A stretch of DNA of 64,000 nt from Candidatus Latescibacterota bacterium (GTDB lineage: Bacteria > Latescibacterota > UBA2968 > UBA8231): the NCBI GenBank assembly GCA_022826515.1, contig JAJDUT010000001.1, forward strand, positions 1 through 64,000, given 5' to 3'. Each line of letters starts with the position of its first letter. Positions within the stretch are counted from its first letter, which is position 1. The notes under the pieces are model-generated. The model ran no database searches. It saw only the letters and a program-made list of their open reading frames with translations, and was not told where the DNA came from. This document shows positions 15,592 through 25,018 of this stretch, piece after piece. Position numbers and translations under genes: made by a program.

Positions 15592-18207
15592 ATGCGCAAA
15601 GTTATGTTCTGGGGGGTTGCCCTGCTGGTCCTAGCCGTTGCAGCGTCCAGCGTCCAAGCCGCGACCCCGGGGCGCGAGCGCGGCGCCACCTCGCAGGTTC
15701 GGATCGAGGGCTTCGACCCACTGATCCCGACCATGCGCAAGTGGTACGTGCCCCAAGATCTCTACTACATCTATAACTGGGGAGGCTACAAGTACACCAA
15801 CTACGCCAAGGAACCGTATCAGCGCTACGTCAACACGCAGCTAGAGGGCACGGGCCAGTACGACATTTTCGGCAACTGGATCACCCGTGGCTGGCGCATC
15901 TACGAGTGGCGCCAGCAGCAGCCGCTGGCCTTTGGTAGTTCGGTCTTCAAAGACAGCCGCTTTGGCTCTTGGTTCCAAAACCTATTGGTCGCCGCGGACT
16001 CCAAGGGCCAGTACTACTCCGCTCTGACCGTTGGCGATTACATCCGCACGACCCTGACTCCGCTTACTTTCAGCCGCTCGCGCTTCAACGGCGTCCAATG
16101 GGACTTTGCGTCCGACAAGTACGAGGCCACCGTGTTGCTGTCGCGCGTCAATGAACCGGTGCGGTTGGCACAGGGGGGCAACCGAGTGCAAGACACGGAC
16201 TTCACCAACTTCATCGGCCTGCGCGGCACCGCCCAAGTCGGCGACTTCATGGGTTTGGGGGTCACGTATGTCAATACGAACTTCGGCTCGGCGAGCAGCA
16301 ATTTCTCGGAAAACTCGCGCGCCGGCTTGCTGACCAGCAGCCAGAATTCGGGCAACGTCACCGAAATCGTCATCCGCATCTCTGACGACTCGCCCGGCGA
16401 CGCCTCCGGCGCTTTGTTCTTTTCGTCGCAGATGATCGTCGATGGCCAAGAGACCTCGGTCAATCCCACCATTGAAGGAGGCCGCCAGCGCGAGGGCTTT
16501 CTCGAAGCCCTTGAAGAAGCTCCGATCCTCCTCCGCTACCGCGTGCCCGACCCGCTAGTGGTGCAAAAGGTCAGCTTTGCCATGGTGCTCTCCAACGACT
16601 ATCGAGTAGAGATAACCTCCAACTTGCAGACGAACATCAACGGCCAGCCCATCTTCTTGCCGGTCACTCGCTCGGAAGGCAATGTGCGCGACAATACCAA
16701 CCAGCGCGTCGTCCGCTTTGACTACGGGCTACCCTCGGCCAACCAAATCGCCAGCGTCGATTTGACCATTGAGGATATATGGGGCCTAGAGGTGCGCGGC
16801 GAATTCGCACGCAACACCCAGTTCCAACGCTATCCCAACATCAACATCCAGAAGCTGAGCAACCTCAAAAAGAGCGATCGCACAGCCGATGCTTGGTTCG
16901 TCAACGCCACGCGCCGCACCGGCCGCTACTTTGGCTACGGCGAGGTGTTCAGCATGGACCACGGGTACACCACGCGCGGGTACATCACCGACCAAAACGA
17001 TGTGGTGGATTACGAAAATCAGCGCCAGAATTGGTTCGAGTACATCGACGACAACGACGATCAAGACCAACTCGTCGATTGGCCGCGCTATGGCGGTGCC
17101 GGCGGCGACAACGCCGTCTTCCCCGGCCTCGACGAAAACAACGACTTGCTCTCGGATTTCAACGAAAACTCCAACCTCACCCCGGACTACGAAGAGCCCT
17201 TCTTGCGCCACTACATCGACCCGCCCGACTTCCTCTTCGGCGTCGATATGAACCACAATACCGTAGTGGATCGCTTTGAAAACGACGACGAGGCCGACTA
17301 TCCCTACCGCAAGGGGCATCGCGGCTGGAACGTGTACGGGGGGGCCGAGATTTACCCAGGGGTTAATCTCACCGTAGGCCGCAATCGCGAGTGGCTGATC
17401 GCCGGCGAAGAGCGGTCAACAGCCCTGTACGCCTTGCTCAGCGCGGTGCGCGACATCTCTAGGACGGGCAAGTTTGAGGCCTTCCACATGATCAAGTCCG
17501 TTGAGGACAACATCGCCGACAACCTGCTGCAATGGGTGCAGCGCCCCGGCTCCATTGGCGGCTTGCAACCTTTTGACGACCCCCTAATCACCGGAAACAC
17601 CCTCGTCAATCAGAGCTTCGTCGGCTACAAGTACACCCGAGGCAACCTGACCTTTGCCAACAAGTTTCGCCTCGATCACTTCAAGCAGCGCGACGAAGCG
17701 GCCGATCGCCTCCGCGACAGCGCGTTCTACGGCGTGATCAACAAAGCGGACTATCCGTTTTCCATTGGGCGCAACATCACCTTGATCCCGCGCTGGAAAA
17801 ACATGTGGCGCAAGCGCACCCAACCGCGCACCGTCCAGCTCGAGATCAACGAGTTGAGCGAAATTTTCTCCCTGTCCGCGGTGTTCCCAGTGCTGACTCG
17901 CAGTCGCGTCGAGGTCGGAGTAGAAGCCATAATTTTCCGCAATGCCGTGGCGATTCCCGACCCATTGCCGCCCGAATACATCGACGATTTCATCGGCCGG
18001 GTGTTCACCGTGCAGTACACCAATCGGGTCCAGTACCAAGGATACAGCGTCACCTCCAACGTTGGCTTTCAGGTCAACGACATCAACTTTGCCAACCTCA
18101 CCGACCAAGACGTGAGCAATACCATTGCCTTCATCGAACTCTATGCCGGGTTAGAAGAAGAGCGCTTGGGCGGTCGGCCAGCCGAAAGAAGGGGATGGAG
18201 CTTCTAA
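15592..18207 (+). CDS. Large outer-membrane beta-barrel-like protein of exoprotein module 1
   Basis: An 871-aa protein with a signal peptide (cleavage near V-Q-A-A) and ribosome site GGGAGGG. I do not recognise a named family. The many alternating aromatic/polar strands, frequent Y-x-Y and W motifs and absence of hydrophobic helices suit an outer-membrane barrel. It is clearly homologous to the 877-aa protein at 44969: R-K-W-Y-V-P-Q-D-L-Y-Y near residue 48 matches R-K-F-Y-L-P-Q-N-L-F-Y, and L-T-V-G-D-Y-I-R-T-T-L-T-P-L-T-F matches an almost identical stretch. Around residues 480-590 there is an Asp/Asn-rich insertion (D-D-N-D-D-Q-D, D-E-N-N-D, D-M-N-H-N) resembling calcium-binding loops. It is cotranscribed with three exoproteins and a PPIase-like lipoprotein, so a role as surface anchor or export pore for them is plausible but unproven. 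Confidence 0.65.
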   Translation: MRKVMFWGVALLVLAVAASSVQAATPGRERGATSQVRIEGFDPLIPTMRKWYVPQDLYYIYNWGGYKYTNYAKEPYQRYVNTQLEGTGQYDIFGNWITRGWRIYEWRQQQPLAFGSSVFKDSRFGSWFQNLLVAADSKGQYYSALTVGDYIRTTLTPLTFSRSRFNGVQWDFASDKYEATVLLSRVNEPVRLAQGGNRVQDTDFTNFIGLRGTAQVGDFMGLGVTYVNTNFGSASSNFSENSRAGLLTSSQNSGNVTEIVIRISDDSPGDASGALFFSSQMIVDGQETSVNPTIEGGRQREGFLEALEEAPILLRYRVPDPLVVQKVSFAMVLSNDYRVEITSNLQTNINGQPIFLPVTRSEGNVRDNTNQRVVRFDYGLPSANQIASVDLTIEDIWGLEVRGEFARNTQFQRYPNINIQKLSNLKKSDRTADAWFVNATRRTGRYFGYGEVFSMDHGYTTRGYITDQNDVVDYENQRQNWFEYIDDNDDQDQLVDWPRYGGAGGDNAVFPGLDENNDLLSDFNENSNLTPDYEEPFLRHYIDPPDFLFGVDMNHNTVVDRFENDDEADYPYRKGHRGWNVYGGAEIYPGVNLTVGRNREWLIAGEERSTALYALLSAVRDISRTGKFEAFHMIKSVEDNIADNLLQWVQRPGSIGGLQPFDDPLITGNTLVNQSFVGYKYTRGNLTFANKFRLDHFKQRDEAADRLRDSAFYGVINKADYPFSIGRNITLIPRWKNMWRKRTQPRTVQLEINELSEIFSLSAVFPVLTRSRVEVGVEAIIFRNAVAIPDPLPPEYIDDFIGRVFTVQYTNRVQYQGYSVTSNVGFQVNDINFANLTDQDVSNTIAFIELYAGLEEERLGGRPAERRGWSF

Positions 18208-19502
18208 AGCCGCAGACGGCCATCTTGGCCTTGGGCTTATGGGCTTGCGCCGACGCGCCGCTAGAAAGCGCGTCGGTGATCTTGGCCCGAGTGGGCGAAG
18301 CCGAGATTAGCGAGCGAGATTTTGCTGCGGCGCTAGAAAAGCTCCCCGCCAGCAGCGAAGTCCAGCCGCTTGCGGATTGGCGTCGCCAATTTCAGGCCCT
18401 CATCGACAAAGAGCTGCTGCTGCTCGAAGCACATGCCCAAGGGCTAGACAAAGCGGTCGCCGCGGCGATGGCGGCTTGGGAGCGCCAAGAACGGGTCGAG
18501 GCGTTGCTCGCACGCGAGATGGGCGAGCAGTTGGCTTATACGGAAGCGGAGCTAACGGAATTCTTCGCCGAATCGGGTGCGGGCCGCGAAATTCGCTTGC
18601 GGCGTTTGCCCGTGCGCGAGCGGGCCGTAGCCTTAGTGGCTCTGAGAAAGGCTCAAGAGGGATTGGATTTGGACGGGGAGTGGAGCGAGAGCGGCTGGCT
18701 CAACGCGCTCAACGCGGGCGACGCGCGCACCGCCGCCCTGTTCCTACAGGAAGTGGGGACCGTTGAGTTGGTAGAAACGGACGGGCAGTATTTGGTGGTA
18801 GCCGTTGCGGCCGAGCGCGAGGTCTCGTTGGCAGACCGCCGTCCGCTCGTGGAAGCGGCCCTAACTCGGCACAAGAAGCAACAGGCGAACTTAGCCTATC
18901 TAGAGCAGTTGACCAGTCAGCACGCAGTGCAATTAGACACGGCCGCGTTGCGGCAGGTCGCCGCGGGCGCGGCGCGGCCGGAGGTGCGGTTGGTCCGCAG
19001 CGCTGCGGGCGATTGGAGCGTCGGTGACTACCAGCAGGCCCTCACCCGACTCAGAGCAGACGCCGGGTCGCAGCCGACCGATGTCAGCGCCCTCGGATTC
19101 AAGGTGACGCGGGCCTTTGTCGCCGACCAGCTTCTACCGCAGGAGGCGCACAAGCACGGTCTGGATGCTGAATTGGAATCGCGCCGCGCCCAAGTGCGCC
19201 AACAGAAGCTGATCCAAGCCTTGTGGGAGCGAGAAATTTACGCGCACATCCAGCTTGACCCCGCGCAGGTGCGCGCCTTTTACGAGGCCAACGCGCAACG
19301 CTACGCCCGCTCGGGTGTGCTCGGGCGGGAACTGCAAGCGCAAGTCGCGCGCGATTTGCGCGACGCCCAAGCCGTGCCCCTATTCGACCGCTACATCGCG
19401 CAACTGCGCGAAAAATACGCCGCGGTTGTCGCCGTAGATGAAGGGCAGTTTGGGAAATTTGTCTCCCGACGCAGACAGGCTGCCAACCCAGTCGAGCTAT
19501 GA
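18195..19502 (+). CDS. PpiC/SurA-like lipoprotein (divergent parvulin), module 1
   Basis: A 435-aa protein. ATG 18195 follows AGAAGGGG and overlaps the end of the outer-membrane protein gene by 13 bases, implying coupling. The N-terminus is a lipoprotein-like signal with Cys about residue 18 in L-W-A-C; the Trp at -2 is atypical. The mature start V-I-L-A-R-V-G-E-A-E-I-S-E-R-D-F is the usual opening of SurA/PrsA-type chaperones. A weak parvulin region lies at about 120-200, with poorly conserved active-site residues, and helical segments follow. Its partner at 49491 opens the same way and has a more recognisable parvulin domain. It probably helps fold the module's outer-membrane or exported proteins in the periplasm. 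Confidence 0.7.
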   Translation: MELLKPQTAILALGLWACADAPLESASVILARVGEAEISERDFAAALEKLPASSEVQPLADWRRQFQALIDKELLLLEAHAQGLDKAVAAAMAAWERQERVEALLAREMGEQLAYTEAELTEFFAESGAGREIRLRRLPVRERAVALVALRKAQEGLDLDGEWSESGWLNALNAGDARTAALFLQEVGTVELVETDGQYLVVAVAAEREVSLADRRPLVEAALTRHKKQQANLAYLEQLTSQHAVQLDTAALRQVAAGAARPEVRLVRSAAGDWSVGDYQQALTRLRADAGSQPTDVSALGFKVTRAFVADQLLPQEAHKHGLDAELESRRAQVRQQKLIQALWEREIYAHIQLDPAQVRAFYEANAQRYARSGVLGRELQAQVARDLRDAQAVPLFDRYIAQLREKYAAVVAVDEGQFGKFVSRRRQAANPVEL

Positions 19503-19525
19503 GTTTATCAGAGAGGAGTGTCTCC

Positions 19526-20290
19526 ATGTACGCTTGCCAAAAAATTTCCATCCTCGCCGCTGCGGCCCTCTTGTTGGGTTGCGGCCATTACCTAATTCCC
19601 GGGCGGTTCCAGCCCTTAGAGGTGGCCCAGCAGCAGACCGATATTCAAGGGTCAAGCATGAAAATCCTCGACGACGGTACGGTCACCTTCGTCCAGAACC
19701 GCCTCGAAGTGTCCGTGCGGCCCATGGCCGACGAGGAGATCAATCGCCAGTACCCGGCCCAATCTACCAACGCCAGCGGTCCGGCCGACGAGCTACCGTC
19801 CAACCCGTTCACCTACGGCAATTGGATCGATCCGCGCACGGGCAAGGCCCCACAGCGCTTGTCCATTTTCAAGATCACGGTCAAAAACTACGAATACCCC
19901 AAAGTTAAGTTCGATCCACTGACGGTGACCGTGGAGTCGGCCAATGGGCGGCGCTATTATCCTTGGGGGAGTTATGACGTAGAGGAGTACTTTCGGCGTT
20001 TCCCCCTAGCCTTCAACGGCTTGGGCTATATGCGCTTCGACGAGCGCCGCGACCTCTACAACCAAGCCAAGTACCCAGACGACGAGTTTTGCTTCTCCGG
20101 GCAAGAGGTCGAAGGCTACGTGGTCTTCCCTAAGATCCACGACGACGTCGCCGAAATCGCCTTCCACATTCCCGAATTCGGGTTGCGCTACAACTTCCGC
20201 AACGAACCCATAGAGACCATCGATCTCAGCTTCCGCTTCAAGCGCGACATTGAGAAGGTCAAAAACATCGACAAGTTGGCGACCAACTAG
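19526..20290 (+). CDS. Lipoprotein of exoprotein modules, unknown family
   Basis: A 254-aa lipoprotein with lipobox L-L-G-C about residue 18. ATG 19526 has AGAGGAG eight bases upstream; a longer start at 19499 would begin before that site. No known family recognised. It is homologous to the lipoprotein at 48734: both share a V-T-F-V-Q-N-R-L-E-V / I-T-F-V-K-D-R-L-E-V stretch, N-P-(F/Y)-T-Y-G-(N/D)-W, V-K-N-Y-x-Y-P-K-V and F-S-G-Q-E-x-E-G-Y-(V/L)-V-F-P. The F-S-G-Q-E-x-E-G-Y-V-V-F segment resembles the end of an Ig-like domain. Its conservation in both modules suggests a structural part of the surface machinery. Last gene before a strong terminator. Confidence 0.7.
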   Translation: MYACQKISILAAAALLLGCGHYLIPGRFQPLEVAQQQTDIQGSSMKILDDGTVTFVQNRLEVSVRPMADEEINRQYPAQSTNASGPADELPSNPFTYGNWIDPRTGKAPQRLSIFKITVKNYEYPKVKFDPLTVTVESANGRRYYPWGSYDVEEYFRRFPLAFNGLGYMRFDERRDLYNQAKYPDDEFCFSGQEVEGYVVFPKIHDDVAEIAFHIPEFGLRYNFRNEPIETIDLSFRFKRDIEKVKNIDKLATN

Positions 20291-20316
20291 CCGAGCCGGT
20301 CAAGCTGCATAGCCTA

Positions 20317-20345
20317 GGGGCAGGCCGCGGCCTGCCCCTTTTTTT
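20317..20345 (+). terminator. Rho-independent terminator ending exoprotein module 1
   Basis: GGGGCAGGCC (20317-20326) pairs perfectly with GGCCTGCCCC (20329-20338) around a 2-base GC centre, followed by seven T (20339-20345). It lies 26 bases after the lipoprotein stop and closes the module 1 operon. The next gene starts only 17 bases later and so would need its own promoter or leaky read-through. Confidence 0.9.
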
Positions 20346-20361
20346 GCCCGGCACCCGTTTA

Positions 20362-23300
20362 ATGCTGACCAAATCCCTCCTATTCGCCACCGCGGCCTCC
20401 TTCCTGCTATCAGTCACGGCCTTTGATCCGGCCACCATTTCGCGCTGGATTGAACAGGCCATTGGCTGGGTGCCACTGCGCGAAGCTCCAGCAACCGATG
20501 AAGCGCCCTCCCTGCGCGCAGCCGTCGCGCAAATAAACGCCGCCGATCTAGAGCACCACCTCCGCATCCTCACCGCAGACTCGTCCCGCGTCACCGGCTA
20601 TGCGGGAGCCGCAAACGCGGCCCGTTACATCGAAGGGGAGTTCCGCGGCCTCGGCCTCCAAGTCACCAGCGAATTTTTTCCCCTTTCCGTCCCCCTAGAT
20701 CGCGGTGGTCGGCTGCGCTGGATCGGCTCGAACGAAGCCATCCCCATCTACGGCTTGTGGCCTAACCACGTGCGCTCGCCATCCCTGCCGCCGGGCGGCG
20801 TCTCCGGCCACCTCATAGACTTGGGGCGCGGCAGCTTAGCCGAGATGGATGGGAAACGGCTAGCGGGCAGCATTGCGCTAATGGGATTTGGCTCGGGCAA
20901 CGCCCACGTCGAAGCGCGGTCCTTGGGCGCGCAGGCCATCCTGCTGTACGACGATGGCCGCGTCACGCGCAGCGAGGCCGCGGAAAAATTCCTCCAAGTG
21001 CCCGTGGATATCCCGCGCTTTTGGGTGGAAGCGGCGGACGCGGAAATCCTGCGACAGCGAGCACGCAGTGGCAAAGCCCAAGTGCATCTCGAAGCGCGCA
21101 TGGACTGGGAGCAGGTCCAGGCGCGCAACATATTCGCCGTCCTCCCGGGCTTGGCCGAGGACATGCCGCGCGGTCAGCGCCGCGAAACCCAGCAGTGGGA
21201 CGAGCAAATCATCGTCCTGCAAGCGCACTACGACGCGATCTCGGTCGTCCCCGCGTTAGCCCCGGGAGCCGAAAGCGCGACCGGCATGGCCGCGCTGCTT
21301 GAAATTGCGCGCTTGCTCGTCGCCGAAGGCACCCGCTACACCGTGCTCTTTTTAGCCACCCCTGGGCACTTTCAGGGCTTGGCCGGCGTCAACGATTTTC
21401 TCTACCGCCACGCGCGCAAAAGTGAGCATTTCCTCGACCAAATCCCACCCGCCGAGCGCATCGATTTCCGCCTCTTTGTCGGCCTCGATTTGGCCAGCCA
21501 TAGCCCCCGAGTCGGCAGCTTCACCATGGGCACGTTCTACAACTCAGCTTGGCGCAACGACGACTATCAGAAGAACCTGATGGCGCACTACGCCTCGCGC
21601 TTTGCCCGCTATAACCGCGAGATTTTCGCCGACTCGACCCGCTACCAAGACGCCATTGCCCCGCAGAAGCGAGTGTGGAAAAACTTCATGCCCGTGCGGC
21701 TGGCCCTCGACAGCGAGGCCGCGGCCTTCGTGGGCAAGGAGGCGCTCTCTTTCGTCACGCCCAACCAACTGCGCCAGCGCGTGGATACGCCCCTCGACCA
21801 GCTCGAATTCGTCGCGCTCGACAACCTCGCCGAACAGACCCGCACCATAGCCGGGCTGCTACTTAAGGCTGCCTCCGATCCAGACTTTTTCAACGACACC
21901 AAGCTAACCCTGCGCGATTGGGGGCACAGCCTAGAGGGCAACATCTACTGGTTCGACCGCGACGTGAATTTTGCCGTGCCCAAGGCCCCGGTGCCCAACG
22001 CCCTCGTCACCTATCTCCAGCCCGGTCCCAATTCCGTGGCCGGCGTGCGCACCCTTATGGCCACGCACGGGGATGAAACAGGCTACTTCAAGTTCAACAT
22101 CGTGCGCAACCGCTTTGCCAACCGGATCCAAGCCTTTGAACTCGACGAATACGGACGCATCGTCTCCGCGCCCGACCTCGGCGAGGAGGGCGACAAAACC
22201 TATCCAGGCACCCAGCCGTATGGCTGGTGGGAAAACCGCATGTTGCAGGTCCTCTTTCGCTGCCGCGCCCTAAGCTTCTTGGAGGTGGTCGATCCGCGCT
22301 ATCTATCGGCCATGGACCGCGTCAACGTCCTCGGCACCAACGACGCGCCGCCGCGCTCTTTTTCCCTCAACTACATCGAAAACCAGAGCGCAGCGCAGGA
22401 CCGAGTGGTGCAAGCCGGCGTGGTCTTCGCCGAGCCGGGTACCCGCGTCAAAATCCTCGCCGGCGAGGGAGCCTTTGGCGGCGAGAGCGCACTCGCGGGC
22501 GTGCGCTACATGCTCACCAACGCGGACTCTGCCCTGTTCGCCGACCTCGATCCAGCCCACGTCGATCTGGCAACTATTGAGCAGGCACAGGGCGATGGCT
22601 TCCCAGTCGAACAAGGGCTCATTCCCTACCCGGCGTTGCAGGCGGCCCGCGACATCTGGATCATCGACGAGGCGCGGATCAAACAAATGGTGCGCCACGG
22701 CATCGTCCTCGAACAGCTACAGGCCATGCACGAGCAAGCGCGGGAAGCCCTGGTCAAGGCTCGCGACAAACTCGCGGCCTTCGATTACACCGGCTACCAG
22801 CGCGCCGTGCGCCGCGCCCTCGGGCTGGAGGCCCGCATCTACCCGGAAGTCAAGGCCACTGCCAACGACGCGGTGCGCGCAGTGATTTTCTACTTCGCGC
22901 TCCTGTTGCCCTTTGCCTTCTTCTGCGAGCGATTCTTCTTCGGCTTCCCGGACGTGCGGCGGCAAATCGCCGGCTTTGTCGGCATCTTCGTCCTCGTATT
23001 TCTGATCCTGCGCTTCGTCCATCCGGCCTTCAAGCTGAGCACCTCGCCGTACATCATCTTCCTCGCGTTTGTCATCCTCGCCTTGGGCGTCCTCGTCATC
23101 TTCATCGTCGTCACCCGCTTCAAGGCGCTGCTGCAACGGCGCAAAGGTGCAGTCGCGGGCGTACACGAGACCGATGTAGGGCGCATCGCCGCTGGTTTTG
23201 CGGCCGTGCTGTTGGGCATTTCCAACTTGAGCAAGCGCCGCCTGCGCACCGCGCTGACGGCCGCTACTCTGACCTTTTTGACCTTTACCGTCAATTCCTT

Positions 23301-24963
23301 TACCTCAGTCAAATCCAGCCTCGACTTCTATCGCCTACCGCGCGATACCTCGCCTCTGTACGAGGGCGGCCTCATCCGCGACCGCGCTTGGCGCGGCATG
23401 CAGGATTCCATCTTGGACTACGTGCAGAGCGCGTTCGGCGACCGCGCCTTAGTGGTACCGCGCGCCTGGTACTTGTCGCCAGTCGAATCCGAACGGGCCT
23501 ATATCGACTTTGCCACCACCGCGACCGGCGCGGCCAGTTTTGCGCACGGCTTGGTGGGCCTACAGCCAGCCGAAGCCGAGGTCACGGGCCTCGATGCGCA
23601 CATTTCGGCGGGCCGCTTCTTTGCGGCAGGCGACGACAAGTCCGTCATCTTGCCCGACAGCCTAGCCGCGCTCGTCGGCATTGGTCCCGAGGATGTAGGC
23701 ACAGCTTCTATCGCGCTCTACGGCGAAGAGTACCAAGTAATTGGCCTGTTCGACAGCGCGGCCCTAAAAGAAGTCGTCGATCTCGATGGCGAGCGCCTGA
23801 CGCCGGTGGATACGGTCAAAGACGCCGGACTCATCACCCGCGAGAGTACCGAAGACCCGCGCGCCTTGGCCGCCACCGCGGTCGAGACCTTCAACCACCT
23901 TGAAGTAATCAACACCCTCTTCTTGCCCTATCAGCGCGTCCGCGCCATGGATGGCCGCCTGCGCTCCATCGCCATTGCTGCGGACGCGGACGACCCAGAA
24001 TTCGTCCAGCGCGTGGAGTCCTTTATGTCGCGGGTGGCGCTGACCTTGTTCGTCGGCCAAGGCGACCGCGTCGTGGCCTACAGTTCGATCGGCTCCACTG
24101 AAATAAGCGGGGCTGGGCAGCTCTTGGTGCCGGTGATCATCGCCGCCTTGATCGTGCTCAATACCATGATGGGAGCCGTGTACGAGCGCGTGCGCGAAAT
24201 CGGCATCTACAGCGTCGTGGGCTTGGCCCCCAGCCACATCGGCCTGCTGTTTTTGGCCGAATCCACGGTCTTTGCCACCTTTGGCGCGGTGGTCGGCTAC
24301 GCCCTGGGCCAAATCGCCCATCTGTTCATGCTGCAATACGGACTGCTCGCCGGCCTGACGCTCAACTACTCGTCGCTCTCTGCGGTGTGGGCTACGGTAG
24401 TAGTCATCGGCACGGTCTATTTATCGACCTTGTATCCAGCGCGCATGGCGGCCAACATGGCCGTCCCAGACGTGACGCGGCAATGGCAATTTCCCCCGCC
24501 CATCGGCGACCACTGGCGCTTTGACTTTCCCTTCACGGTCGGCGGGGCCGAGGTGCCGAGCATGTACGTGTATCTCAAGTCGGTCTTTGCCGCCTATGGC
24601 GAAGGCTCAATCGGCGACTTCATTGCCCGCGATGTCGAGCTATCCGTCACCGCAGACGGGCCGGAGCCGTCCTACGCCATTGCCATGCGCACTTGGCTGG
24701 CACCCTACGACCTCGGGATCAGCCAGCAGGTGCGCCTGCAAGCGACCCCCACCGGCGAGCACCACATCTACAAGATCGAGACCCACATCGAGCGCCTCAG
24801 CGGCGACGTGGCCTCTTGGCAGCGCATGAATCGCAAGTTCCTCAACGTGCTGCGCAAGCGATTCCTCGTCTGGCGCACCCTAGCGCCGGGGATTCGCCAA
24901 GGGTATCAGGACGAGGCGGACGAGGCGTTTGCCGGGGCTGGGCAGCTTGCCGCTCGTCCTTGA
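20362..24963 (+). CDS. Large M28-like (degenerate) / FtsX-type permease fusion protein
   Basis: About 1533 aa. The N-terminal helix looks like an export signal or anchor. Residues about 50-360 follow the M28 aminopeptidase layout, including a PA-like insert, but Q-A-H-Y-D is followed by G-A-E-S-A-T-G where a metal-binding D-D/D-N is normal, and P-G-H-F-Q-G-L-A-G replaces the usual E-E-x-G-L-x-G catalytic pair, so it is probably not an active peptidase. A long extracytoplasmic region follows, then several membrane segments at about 840-920, and an FtsX/MacB-type permease part with four-helix core near 955 and 1250-1370. A C-terminal soluble tail ends the protein. No ATPase partner is adjacent. 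The start ATG 20362 lacks a good ribosome site; TTG 20344 is the alternative but lies within the terminator's T-tract. Function is unknown; a surface sensor or lipoprotein-release-like transporter is possible. Confidence 0.68.
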   Translation: MLTKSLLFATAASFLLSVTAFDPATISRWIEQAIGWVPLREAPATDEAPSLRAAVAQINAADLEHHLRILTADSSRVTGYAGAANAARYIEGEFRGLGLQVTSEFFPLSVPLDRGGRLRWIGSNEAIPIYGLWPNHVRSPSLPPGGVSGHLIDLGRGSLAEMDGKRLAGSIALMGFGSGNAHVEARSLGAQAILLYDDGRVTRSEAAEKFLQVPVDIPRFWVEAADAEILRQRARSGKAQVHLEARMDWEQVQARNIFAVLPGLAEDMPRGQRRETQQWDEQIIVLQAHYDAISVVPALAPGAESATGMAALLEIARLLVAEGTRYTVLFLATPGHFQGLAGVNDFLYRHARKSEHFLDQIPPAERIDFRLFVGLDLASHSPRVGSFTMGTFYNSAWRNDDYQKNLMAHYASRFARYNREIFADSTRYQDAIAPQKRVWKNFMPVRLALDSEAAAFVGKEALSFVTPNQLRQRVDTPLDQLEFVALDNLAEQTRTIAGLLLKAASDPDFFNDTKLTLRDWGHSLEGNIYWFDRDVNFAVPKAPVPNALVTYLQPGPNSVAGVRTLMATHGDETGYFKFNIVRNRFANRIQAFELDEYGRIVSAPDLGEEGDKTYPGTQPYGWWENRMLQVLFRCRALSFLEVVDPRYLSAMDRVNVLGTNDAPPRSFSLNYIENQSAAQDRVVQAGVVFAEPGTRVKILAGEGAFGGESALAGVRYMLTNADSALFADLDPAHVDLATIEQAQGDGFPVEQGLIPYPALQAARDIWIIDEARIKQMVRHGIVLEQLQAMHEQAREALVKARDKLAAFDYTGYQRAVRRALGLEARIYPEVKATANDAVRAVIFYFALLLPFAFFCERFFFGFPDVRRQIAGFVGIFVLVFLILRFVHPAFKLSTSPYIIFLAFVILALGVLVIFIVVTRFKALLQRRKGAVAGVHETDVGRIAAGFAAVLLGISNLSKRRLRTALTAATLTFLTFTVNSFTSVKSSLDFYRLPRDTSPLYEGGLIRDRAWRGMQDSILDYVQSAFGDRALVVPRAWYLSPVESERAYIDFATTATGAASFAHGLVGLQPAEAEVTGLDAHISAGRFFAAGDDKSVILPDSLAALVGIGPEDVGTASIALYGEEYQVIGLFDSAALKEVVDLDGERLTPVDTVKDAGLITRESTEDPRALAATAVETFNHLEVINTLFLPYQRVRAMDGRLRSIAIAADADDPEFVQRVESFMSRVALTLFVGQGDRVVAYSSIGSTEISGAGQLLVPVIIAALIVLNTMMGAVYERVREIGIYSVVGLAPSHIGLLFLAESTVFATFGAVVGYALGQIAHLFMLQYGLLAGLTLNYSSLSAVWATVVVIGTVYLSTLYPARMAANMAVPDVTRQWQFPPPIGDHWRFDFPFTVGGAEVPSMYVYLKSVFAAYGEGSIGDFIARDVELSVTADGPEPSYAIAMRTWLAPYDLGISQQVRLQATPTGEHHIYKIETHIERLSGDVASWQRMNRKFLNVLRKRFLVWRTLAPGIRQGYQDEADEAFAGAGQLAARP

Positions 24964-25003
24964 CAAGGCCCTGCCTCAAAAATAGACTTAGCTTAACTTA
25001 GCT
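24960..25003 (+). promoter_or_regulatory. Promoter with direct-repeat operator for Phd/VapC-type pair
   Basis: TTGACA (24960-24965), 17 bases, then TAGACT (24983-24988) forms a good sigma-70 promoter that overlaps the stop codon of the preceding gene. ACTTAGCT occurs twice, at 24986-24993 and 24996-25003, exactly 10 bases (one helical turn) apart. That layout suits autorepression by the Phd-like antitoxin encoded at 25019. Seen in sequence; the regulator is inferred. Confidence 0.6.
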
Positions 25004-25018
25004 ATTGGAGGATTCACC

